Below the pieces are notes generated by a model that ran no database searches, was not told the DNA's origin, and saw only the letters and a list, made by a program, of their open reading frames with translations. Both the position numbers and the translations under genes were made by a program. This document shows, piece by piece, positions 7,252 to 15,700 of a stretch of DNA of 18,685 nucleotides. The first letter of the stretch is position 1. Every line of letters begins with the position of its first letter. Source of the DNA: an uncultured Prevotella sp. (GTDB lineage Bacteria > Bacteroidota > Bacteroidia > Bacteroidales > Bacteroidaceae); the NCBI GenBank assembly GCA_947095945.1, contig CAMUQM010000016.1:1-18685 (forward strand). The letters run 5' to 3'.

Positions 7252-8445
7252 TTAATACGAACGTTTTACATCGTTGAGTGTCAAACCATAGGTCTTACCA
7301 ATCTGGGCAGCAACATACTTGAGTGAACCAGTCATAGTCTCGTCTCCTAAGAGGCGCTGCTTTTCCCAAAGTCCGTTACCAGCGGTTAGTTCGTTGATGT
7401 ATGCCTTCACCTGCTCATAGCTCAGATGAGGTTTACCAGATTCTTGCACTGTAAACTGTAATCCATAGACGGCACCACAAGCCTGTGAAAGGAATACCAG
7501 TGCATTATTGATATCTTCATCAAGGTTGCCTACTGTAATATCGCTTACCAGCAAATTCATTGCTCTTACGGCTGCTACCTTTGAGAGTTCTGCTCTTATC
7601 ACTTGCAATTGTTGTAGAACCTCATCGTAACGATACTCCGTCAAAGCCAGCCTACCACGTGCAAAAGCATTGTAAAGTTTAATACGGCTCTCCCGCAACA
7701 GTGGTAGTCCGCTCCCTTGTACATAAGGCAACCAATACTGATAATAGCCATAGGCAAGATCCCAATGGTGTTCCAATTCAGTATAATTACGACCAGGTAG
7801 TAAGGCTGTACGCTCGTGTTCTGTGCGTAGACGTGAATCCTTGTAAAGGCTGTCGTTGAGATGTACGTTGAGAATCTTATCTAAATAGATTCCTCCCCAA
7901 ATAATACCATTGAACATTTCAGCGACAACAAGTCCTTTTTCGTTGGCAAAAGCAATGTTGACATCACCGATATGGATACCTACATAACCGCCTTCCCCCA
8001 TAACTGCCTTGTGATTTCGGTAGGTTCCAGGACTGGACTGTCCAAGTCCGCTAAGTTTGCCTGTTACTTCGAAGATTTCCTCTACATCATTCAAAATACG
8101 TTCTCTGTTAGCCTTATGGAGTGATGAAGTAGCCAGTTCTTCTTGTGGTTTTAAACCAAACTCACCATTATTAAAATACCCTTTGACACGTGTCATTGTA
8201 CCCTCATACATAATGTTAGCTGGCCTGAGGTAGCTACTATAAATATAATCGAGTGGATCACGTAGCAAACTGCATTCGAGATAGTCGACACTACTACTAC
8301 CATTACGCTTGAACTGATAGGAAGGATCTGGTATCTGTGGCTCTCTGTAAGCCGACTCTACCGTTTCTCCTTCCCACTGGCTGCACGACGAAAGTACTGA
8401 AACAAGCAGGAGTAGGAGGCTATAAATAAATGTTTTTTGTTTCAT
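7252..8445 (-). CDS. DUF4856 (imelysin-like) lipoprotein
   Basis: The 397-aa protein has a lipoprotein signal with LSSC (lipid cysteine 21). Residues about 150-235 match what I know of the DUF4856 family: a GYVGI segment, a helix with KGLVVAEMFNGIIWGGIYLDKI, and the diagnostic HHWDLAYGYY at 226-235. A C-terminal helical part (NNALVFLSQACGAVYGLQF near 313-331) also fits. DUF4856 is related to imelysin-like proteins, which are iron-regulated lipoproteins of all-helical fold in many bacteria. The classical imelysin GxHxxE motif is not seen. It sits 11 bp downstream of the 206-aa lipoprotein gene in the importer locus. Its presence is the best internal hint that the substrate involves iron or heme, but that link is inference. 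Confidence 0.72.
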   Translation of the reverse strand: MKQKTFIYSLLLLLVSVLSSCSQWEGETVESAYREPQIPDPSYQFKRNGSSSVDYLECSLLRDPLDYIYSSYLRPANIMYEGTMTRVKGYFNNGEFGLKPQEELATSSLHKANRERILNDVEEIFEVTGKLSGLGQSSPGTYRNHKAVMGEGGYVGIHIGDVNIAFANEKGLVVAEMFNGIIWGGIYLDKILNVHLNDSLYKDSRLRTEHERTALLPGRNYTELEHHWDLAYGYYQYWLPYVQGSGLPLLRESRIKLYNAFARGRLALTEYRYDEVLQQLQVIRAELSKVAAVRAMNLLVSDITVGNLDEDINNALVFLSQACGAVYGLQFTVQESGKPHLSYEQVKAYINELTAGNGLWEKQRLLGDETMTGSLKYVAAQIGKTYGLTLNDVKRSY

Positions 8446-8456
8446 TCTTTTGTATA

Positions 8457-9077
8457 TTAAGGGAGGATGATATAAGCGCAGAAAGGTGCTTTTATTTTGT
8501 CAATACCCTCTTGATTTTGATATTCGTGTACGGCTAAAGGTTTTACGATGGTGAAACCATCTTCTGATACTGCTGAGATGGTAGCGTGAACAGAAGAGTT
8601 TTGTGGTCCAACACCGTTCACCCAAAGGAACATTGGGAAGCCTGAACGAGCCTTAAAGGTTACTATATGTTCCTTGTTTTTTGTCAATAGGAAATCAGTT
8701 CCTTGTGCTCGTCGGTCTGTTCCTATTGTACGGAGCTTTTTATCTGCATCAATATATCGGATAACATAGCGCGAATCAACTTTATCAGTTGTTCCGCTCT
8801 CACCCGCAAAACTCTGTTCCTTGAAAGAACAAGTGAGTGTTACTTTATACGTTCTTACGTTCTGTGTGATTTCTACTCCTGGATAGACAAAGTCGGATAC
8901 AGAGGCATAAGGGTCACCCAACTGTACAACTTGGTCTTCGTACGACACCTTCGGCTTTTCTATTCCACCAAAGGGGAAAAGTTTATTATAGTCTTCCTCG
9001 GCGTAATCCTCACTACTTCGTGAGCAGCTCACAGCGAGCAGTGCCAGAAAGAAAACGGCATATTTACTTCGTATCAT
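8457..9077 (-). CDS. Small lipoprotein of unknown family, uptake-locus accessory
   Basis: I do not recognise this 206-aa protein. It has a clear lipoprotein signal with AVSC (lipid cysteine 18), then SRSSEDYAEEDYN, an acidic stretch expected of a surface-exposed lipoprotein. From about residue 45 it looks all-beta, with alternating hydrophobic strands (TYKVTLTCSFKEQSF, DSRYVIRYIDADKKL, KEHIVTFKARSGFPMFLWVNG). It ends in a hydrophobic PFCAYIILP. The fold suggests a beta-sandwich ligand-binding module. Neighbours are the DUF4302 gene 47 bp upstream and the DUF4856 gene 11 bp downstream, so it belongs to the same transcript and probably the same surface complex. Confidence 0.68.
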   Translation of the reverse strand: MIRSKYAVFFLALLAVSCSRSSEDYAEEDYNKLFPFGGIEKPKVSYEDQVVQLGDPYASVSDFVYPGVEITQNVRTYKVTLTCSFKEQSFAGESGTTDKVDSRYVIRYIDADKKLRTIGTDRRAQGTDFLLTKNKEHIVTFKARSGFPMFLWVNGVGPQNSSVHATISAVSEDGFTIVKPLAVHEYQNQEGIDKIKAPFCAYIILP

Positions 9078-9124
9078 ATTTCTTTACTTTTACTTTCCTA
9101 AAGGTTTTTATTGTCTTTTGCATA

Positions 9125-10159
9125 TTATTCTACGGGAGCATCATAAATTTCAGCACGGAGACCCGTGAACTCTCCTTCAGGGTGTAGATGCTTACTTACA
9201 AGGCGGCTACGACGTAGGAGAGGGTCATAGACCGACACCAACTCTGCCACAAAGCGATTGCCAACACGCTCAAAGTCGAAGAACATCGTCTTGCTGTCAT
9301 AACGCAGTCCTGAACGGAACGTAATACCTTGCTCTGTTCCTGTATAACCAGAGCCGAGACCTGTGATTTCCTTTGCAGGATAGTCAGGGATTGGGTTCTT
9401 TTTCTGAGTAAAGAGGAAAAGATAATACTTCTTCTCTTTAATTTCCTTCAGCAGTGCCTGATTGGTTTCTACCTTACGTTTAATATAGAGGTCGCTACGG
9501 AAATAGGTACGACCACCACGATGAATGAGCAATTGTGGATTAATCATCTGCTCGAAGTAGGTACGATTCTCGTATGCCTTTTGTGCCGTTTGAAGCATAT
9601 CTTCTTTGTTCTTCAGCTTTGTAAAAACGATATATTCACGAGCTGGCTGCAGATAAGATGCTGTGCGAAAAACCAGTTCGCCGTCTTCATTCTTACCTGT
9701 ATAAAGAAAGTCTGAAGAACCTGCAAAACGGTCGTTGACCAACTGATGTAGGTAGTTATAGGTAATAAAGCTCAATTGAGTATAGCTGTTCCGACCAACG
9801 AGATACTCACTTTTCTGCACTTCTGATACAGATTGAGCAGTGTAATCGGCACGCATTTCTACGGTATTGTCTGCATTAAACTTCATCGTAAAGCAGTCGC
9901 CACCATAGCCGTAATGTCCTCTGAAACCACTGTGCGGTATAAGTTCTGAGGAGTTAGAAAATAGTAATGAGTCGGTCTTTGGGAAATAGATGACTCTCCA
10001 GCCGTACGGTGCGTTCACAAGTTCATCTTTCAAGGAAGTAATGCTTTCGCTGCTACGCTGTGATGGTGACTTATCAAAGACATCATCATTAGACGAGCAG
10101 GCTGCCAGAACGAGTAAGGGCAGTACGAAGCTGTGTCGGAATATCTTTTTATAATTCAT
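9125..10159 (-). CDS. DUF4302 lipoprotein
   Basis: The 344-aa protein has a lipoprotein signal with LAAC (lipid cysteine 21) followed by SSNDD, close to the S-D-D/E surface-export signal described for Bacteroides. Residues about 38-110 carry the DUF4302 opening: a SLKDELVNAPYGWRVIYFP helix-strand followed by a glycine-rich segment GYGGDCFTMKFNADNTVEM, resembling the family's GGY-F-F-KFN-D-V region. The rest is mostly beta. DUF4302 proteins are known from SusC/SusD-type loci together with the metallohydrolase-like lipoprotein whose gene lies just 4 bp upstream here. No biochemical function is established to my knowledge. A surface substrate-binding role next to SusD is the likeliest guess. Confidence 0.8.
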   Translation of the reverse strand: MNYKKIFRHSFVLPLLVLAACSSNDDVFDKSPSQRSSESITSLKDELVNAPYGWRVIYFPKTDSLLFSNSSELIPHSGFRGHYGYGGDCFTMKFNADNTVEMRADYTAQSVSEVQKSEYLVGRNSYTQLSFITYNYLHQLVNDRFAGSSDFLYTGKNEDGELVFRTASYLQPAREYIVFTKLKNKEDMLQTAQKAYENRTYFEQMINPQLLIHRGGRTYFRSDLYIKRKVETNQALLKEIKEKKYYLFLFTQKKNPIPDYPAKEITGLGSGYTGTEQGITFRSGLRYDSKTMFFDFERVGNRFVAELVSVYDPLLRRSRLVSKHLHPEGEFTGLRAEIYDAPVE

Positions 10160-10163
10160 TTCT

Positions 10164-11123
10164 TTAATGCTGTTTTATGTAAGAGTATAGTCTGCGGACA
10201 GAGATATCCTGCATCTGCTTGAGATTAATCTGCCAAGACTTCTGTATATATTCGTTGACAAAGGTCTGCTTCTCTATAAACTCCTTATAGGCCTGTTCAG
10301 CCTCCTTGGCATAACGTTGTGATACTTCTGGATCTATATCCGTATCAGGAGTTTGAGCTGTAAGGGCTGCATCTGCCAATTCTTTTGGTTTTGAAGTCAG
10401 TGTAGCACTAATGATTTCAGCAAAATCGTCTTCAGCAGAAAGGAAAGAGAGCATTGTATAGAAGCTACGCTTGTTAGCATAACCATCAAGACCGAACTTC
10501 TCCTTACCAGTACGGGCATAGCTCAAAGGTGCTGATATTTGCTCAGTAGAACCTGTATAACGATGACCACTAATGTTGAAAAACTTATCACGGTCATAGG
10601 GAATCAACTGCATGAGACGCTTAGCCAATTGATGATGTACGCTTCGCATAAGGACATAAACCTTATCTGAATCGTTTGGCTCAAAGCTGTTGACGTGATA
10701 TAGACACATCTCTGCTGCTGTCAGTCGGTGGTTATAGAGTCGTTCCACACCATTTTCATCTGGATTACCACCGCCATAGAGGTAAAGTCTTATCGGAGCA
10801 CGTCCTCGTAGGAAGCCCTTACCACCAACACCCTCAAGCTCGTAAGTCTCCAATCCTATTTCTTTTACTGCTTCAAGTACAGCACGCACTTTCTCTATCT
10901 TTGGTGGATAGATAAATGTTCCCGTTGCACCTGCATTTTTCTCCCAGCGGTAGACAACTTCAATACCATAGGGTTTTGTGATATTATCGAGAATCCATTT
11001 GTCGAGTTCAGTGCTCTCTATCTTTTTTTTACCATCATTGACCACACTTCTCTCGTTCAGCTTTTCGTCGCCACACCCTACGAGGATGAGTGTTGTGAGG
11101 AAGACTAAAAATATCTTTTTCAT
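10164..11123 (-). CDS. Substrate-import-associated zinc metallohydrolase-family lipoprotein with degenerate active site
   Basis: The 319-aa lipoprotein (LVGC, lipid cysteine 17, then GDEKLNE) belongs by order and sequence to the SusC/SusD-linked putative zinc metallohydrolase lipoproteins. Evidence includes an N-terminal LDKWILDNITKPYGIEVVYRW, a YLYGGG segment near 114-119, a helix around residue 160, then F-FFNISGHRYTG and EDDFAEIIS (231-239). In active relatives the helix reads HHExxH; here it is HHQLAKRL (163-170), read directly from codons CAT CAT CAA TTG GCT AAG. The catalytic glutamate is Gln165 and the second zinc histidine is Lys168, while the downstream glutamate of DDFAE is kept. 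It is therefore predicted to be non-catalytic, perhaps a binding subunit. A conserved reading frame argues against a pseudogene. Confidence 0.82.
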   Translation of the reverse strand: MKKIFLVFLTTLILVGCGDEKLNERSVVNDGKKKIESTELDKWILDNITKPYGIEVVYRWEKNAGATGTFIYPPKIEKVRAVLEAVKEIGLETYELEGVGGKGFLRGRAPIRLYLYGGGNPDENGVERLYNHRLTAAEMCLYHVNSFEPNDSDKVYVLMRSVHHQLAKRLMQLIPYDRDKFFNISGHRYTGSTEQISAPLSYARTGKEKFGLDGYANKRSFYTMLSFLSAEDDFAEIISATLTSKPKELADAALTAQTPDTDIDPEVSQRYAKEAEQAYKEFIEKQTFVNEYIQKSWQINLKQMQDISVRRLYSYIKQH

Positions 11124-11144
11124 ATTTGTTTGATTACTTTTCTT

Positions 11145-11212
11145 TGTCAGTTATAATATTACGTAAGCAACTTTTTTATCTGCATCATCTGATGTATTTT
11201 CTGAAACTGACA
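11145..11212 (-). other. Intercistronic inverted repeat after the SusD gene
   Basis: TGTCAGTT (11145-11152) pairs with AACTGACA (11205-11212), a perfect 8-bp stem enclosing most of the 91-bp gap between the SusD gene and the metallohydrolase-like gene. A smaller CATCA/TGATG palindrome lies inside. The position fits an RNA element that lowers or stabilises expression around the susC/susD part of the transcript. It is not a classic terminator because no T tract follows. Confidence 0.35.
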
Positions 11213-11214
11213 TA

Positions 11215-12744
11215 TTATCTAATCGGTTCATTACGTTCTCTTGGATTAGGGGCAAGACCACGCTGAATAGCTTCTGCTGGTATCTGTAATACCTTACGTG
11301 GATCGTCTTTCTCCAAAGGGAAGTAATAGGAACTCTTGGATGAACGTTTCACAGCCAGATGGAAGCGACGGATATCAAACCAACGTAAGCCTTCTTGATA
11401 GAACTCCTTGCGACGGAAGTCGAGGAAGAGTTTTATCATTGCCAGCTGTTTCAGTGTCAGACCATAGAATGGTGTGTAAATGTTATAGTTTTGGCTGTTG
11501 GTAGAGGTATAGACAGAGCGCTCTATAGAAGGGAAGAAACCGAACTTGCCTTGCATATACTGCAGATAGTCATCAATAGCACGGTTGTATTCCTTGAGCA
11601 TAGCATAAGCCTCCATACGGTTTAAGAGGACTTCATCAACGGTAAAGAGAATATTGGTCACAAAAAGACCACGTGGTTTAGACCCTGTACTCTCTACGTT
11701 TGATAGTTCATCAAATTTAGAGAGATAGCGACCAGTTGTTACTGGTGCTGGTGAAGCAGTGAAGATGTATGTGCCGATGAAGTTCATTTTTTCATAATCA
11801 CGTGCACCTTCTATACCTGTCTGTGCAAATACCTTGTCAACGGTTGTAATTGTAGGACCATACTTTTCTGTTGGTATTGTGCGTGTCAGACGTGACTCTG
11901 TTGTAGTCATCAACAGATTGGCAGGTTCATCAGTTGCATTATATCGGCGGAAAAGGTTATTGTGATTAAACTCGTATGTATTAGCATACTGCCTCCAAGG
12001 ACGTAACATCTGCTTCGGATCACCGCCCAAGACATAATCAGCATAGGCAACAACCGTCTTCCAATCACCTTTCATCAAGTAGAAACGAGACGCAAAGGCA
12101 TAAGCTGCACGCTTATTGAAATGGAACTTAGGGTGCTTGTAGAATTTGTCTGATACCAAAGAAATACCCAGCTTCAAGTCCTTTTCAATCTGGTCATATA
12201 CTTCACTCACCGTTCCACGCTCATAGTTAACAAGGGCATGCTTCTCTGGTTTTGTGATATAAGGAATACCCATGTCGGTAGATTTCCCACCATAAGGTTC
12301 AGACCAAATATTAACCAACATAAAATGGAGATAGGCTCTAAGGAGGAATGCTTCACCATATAGAGCCTTCACGCGCTCAGTCTTAGGATAACGACTGAGC
12401 AACTCAAGTGCCTTATTTGCCTGTGCAATACCTTTATAGCAAGCGTACCAATAGTTCAACGGAGTGTCAAGGTCTTCCTGGTCGTAGTCCTCCCAGAAAT
12501 ACATTGCCTCATTCAGACGTGAGTGAATACCGTTAACACGTTCAGCCACGTTGTCTGTTCGTGGTTCGAGGAAAGGAATATAGCTTGCTTCAGGGTAAGC
12601 ACCCGTAAGTAGTTCTGCTATCTTATCTTCGGAGTCAATCTCGACATCAAGTTCTGAATCAGGACTCTTGTCAAGGTAATCGTTACAGCTGCTGAACAGA
12701 AAAGCAGCTGCTGTAAACAGTAATAAATATATCTTTGTCTTCAT
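11215..12744 (-). CDS. SusD/RagB family outer-membrane nutrient-binding lipoprotein
   Basis: The 509-aa lipoprotein (FSSC, lipid cysteine 20) opens with CNDYLDKSPDSEL, the standard SusD start. It contains the helical TPR-like region (YKGIAQANKALELL at 103-116, ALYGEAFLLRAYLHFMLVNIWSEPYGG at 127-153) and the C-terminal signature RRKEFYQEGLRWFDIRRF (444-461). Length is usual for the family. SusD proteins cap the SusC barrel on the cell surface and close over the bound ligand in a pedal-bin motion; the partner gene ends 11 bp upstream. Relatives bind glycans or, for RagB, peptides. Ligand-contact residues vary too much to name the substrate here. A 91-bp structured gap follows before the next gene, which may lower downstream expression. 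Confidence 0.95.
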   Translation of the reverse strand: MKTKIYLLLFTAAAFLFSSCNDYLDKSPDSELDVEIDSEDKIAELLTGAYPEASYIPFLEPRTDNVAERVNGIHSRLNEAMYFWEDYDQEDLDTPLNYWYACYKGIAQANKALELLSRYPKTERVKALYGEAFLLRAYLHFMLVNIWSEPYGGKSTDMGIPYITKPEKHALVNYERGTVSEVYDQIEKDLKLGISLVSDKFYKHPKFHFNKRAAYAFASRFYLMKGDWKTVVAYADYVLGGDPKQMLRPWRQYANTYEFNHNNLFRRYNATDEPANLLMTTTESRLTRTIPTEKYGPTITTVDKVFAQTGIEGARDYEKMNFIGTYIFTASPAPVTTGRYLSKFDELSNVESTGSKPRGLFVTNILFTVDEVLLNRMEAYAMLKEYNRAIDDYLQYMQGKFGFFPSIERSVYTSTNSQNYNIYTPFYGLTLKQLAMIKLFLDFRRKEFYQEGLRWFDIRRFHLAVKRSSKSSYYFPLEKDDPRKVLQIPAEAIQRGLAPNPRERNEPIR

Positions 12745-12755
12745 ATTCTGTTGTG

Positions 12756-15700
12756 TTAGAAACCAACGTTCAACGTTATTGTGTACTGCTTAGGTGTAGG
12801 CATTGATACACCACCTGACTTGTAATACTCTGGGTCTTGTCCTTTCAGTTTCTTGTCCGAATAGAGCAGGAAAGGATTTGTCAGATTCAAGTTCAGATTC
12901 ATAGAGTGGAGACGTATCTTTTTGAGGAAGTTCTCTGGAACGGTATATGCCAAAGAGATATTCTTCATACGTACAAAACTACCATCAGCTACCTGTTTCT
13001 GTGAGAAGTTATAGGTATTGTAGGCACGTTCTATATTCTCTTTACCTACTGCAGCAATGAGTTCCTGAGATGGGAGCACAGGTACATCTGTTTTGTACTC
13101 ATCACCTGGGTTGAGCCAACGATTATAGTATGACTTAGAGAAGACGTTTAAATCACCAAACTCTGGATCAAAAGTTGGATTCAGTCGAATCTTATTACCA
13201 GCTTGAACTGTGAGGAAGAAAGAAAGTTCCCAGTTCTTATACTTCAGAGTGTTAGATAGGCCACCGATGACACGAGGCTCTATCGGACCATGGTAAATAA
13301 GATAGGTCTTAGCATACTGTGCATCAAGGAAGTCGGCACCCGCAATCTTTGAGAGCTCGCTTTGGTTCATGGGATAACGTCCGAAGTCGAAAGTTGGCAG
13401 TCCCTGATTGTTGAGTCCTTGGAAATTAAAGGAGAAGAGGGAACCACGTGGGTAATTCACGATATTGCCACGACCTCTTCCTGCCACCATATCAAAGGCA
13501 TTCGGACTATTCAAAAGACGTGTAATCTTTTGGTTCATTGCGCTCACAGTAAGGCTGGTAGTCCACTTGAAGTCCTCAGTAAGGATATTTTTTGTATGAA
13601 TACCCAACTCAATACCTTGTGTACGCATGTCACCGAAGTTGGCATACTTATAATATTGTCCACCTACACCTGATGTACGCACAAGGTCAATGAGGTCGAA
13701 AGTGTTACGCTGGTAGACATCCAATGTCGTACTAATGCGGTTTTCAAAGAGTCCTAACTCCGCACCAATATTCAATTCATACATCTTCTCCCAAGTCAAG
13801 TCACGGTTTTCGAGATGTCGAATATTGAATTTACTCTCTCTGTCGTCTAAAGAATGACGATTTACAATACCGCTCTTATAGATAGAGTTGGCATTGATAG
13901 CCTCTTCGTTCATTTTGGCGGTAAGTCCATAGCTGACACGCAGGGCAAGGCGAGAAATAGTCTTGTTTTCCTTCATAAAGTTTTCCTGGTCAATATTCCA
14001 TTTTCCACCCACATTCCAGGTTGGCAACCACAATGCGCGTGCACCTTTACCCGAAGTGTTGGAGCCTTCAACATTGAGGACAGTATTGAATACATACTTA
14101 CCAGCATAGCCATAGGTGCCGTTGAAAGAGAATGTTACGCCACGATCTGTACGTTTATGTAGGTTGAAATAGTCACTTCCTTCATTGATTAGTTTGTTAA
14201 ATATCAAAGGATTAGTATATATCTGATTGCCACGGTCATACTGTATTCCATAACCTTGGAAAGGGTTAGTCGTGCGGACAGCAGAGCGGAACTCAGAGAA
14301 AGCAAAACCTTTGATATCATGCTCCTGAATGCGTTTGTCGAAGTCTAAGGCAAGACGTGCAAGGAAGCTCTTAAGCGTAGCTTCAGTCTTATTGTAGATA
14401 CCACCATTTGGTAGTCCTACCTTAGGCTGTAGTTGTGGATTGTCCTTATCGTGCACCAGATAGATGTTTTGCTGTGCAACATAAGGATTCTCGTTGGCTC
14501 TGAATGCCTGAATGATGTTTGACCCCTCATGTATCTCGTGTTTTGTGCTGGTATGAGCATGACGAGTTGAGAGTAAGGTCTTGAGAGCAAGGTTGTTGTT
14601 GATTTTGTAAGTTGCTTCTCCCTGTATCTTGAAATCAAGCACATCAATGTTCATCTTATTGTTAGCATACTCGTTAAAGATGTTGAAAGGTGCCCAGTTA
14701 TTGCGATAAAAGGACAGGCTTCCATCCTCATTGTAGGGGCTAAGCGTACGACTTGTGCCGAGAGCATAAGAGAAGGGGTTGATGTCAAAGTCGCGTTCAA
14801 AGACACCGATTGTACTGTTCTTACGCTGTGGCATCGTGCCTGGCGCCTTCTGTGAACGAATATTACCCTGTACGCTGAGCGTTGTTGTCAGCTTGTCATT
14901 GATATAGTAGGTATTCTTCAAATTGGCTGTTAGTCGGCTTACTTTATCGGCAATCGTCCACCCAGCATCGTGATAGTAACCAATTGATGCATAGGTAGCT
15001 GAGTTCTTACCACCACCAGAGAGTGTAATAGCATGATTGGTGACAGGATTCAATGTGAATAAGAGGTTGAACCAGTCAGTATTGGCATACTCACGCTGGC
15101 GAAGGAAGTTAAGTCTTGCTTCAGGTGTGTTTGGCAGATAGTATTCACCCGTAGCAGGGTTGATAGTACTCACCGCCTTGTAAAGCTGATAGAAGATTCC
15201 ACTTCGGCGACCGTAAAGTGAATTGCTGATACCGAAGTAACCCTTGTCGTTCATTTCCTGATATAGTGACATTGTCTCTTGCGAGTTAAGTAAGTCGAAG
15301 CTACTGTAACGAGGTTTCATTCGTATCGTATTCTCTGTAGAGTAAGTCACACGCAATGGTGTATCTCTGCGTCCAGTCTTAGTGGTGACAACAATCACAC
15401 CATTCAGCGCACGGGCACCATAAACAGAGGTAGCTGAAGCATCCTTGAGCACTTGTATGTCTTGAATATCTGCGGGGTTAAGCCCCGATACAGCTGAACT
15501 GATGAGCGTTACTGCATCTCCAGAAGCCAACTGATCAAGGCTAAGATGTACAAGGTCTTCATACACAGCACCGTCAATCACCCATAATGGCTGTACGTTA
15601 CCAATTATAGAGGCACCACCACGGATGTTGATGCGGGGAGCTGAACCGAATGTCCCAGAGATATTTTGGATGGACAAACCTGGTACGCGACCTTCGAGCA

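Noticed and set aside
10164..11123. Annotation as an active metallopeptidase
   Set aside because: The HExxH motif is replaced by HQLAK, so activity cannot be claimed from the sequence.
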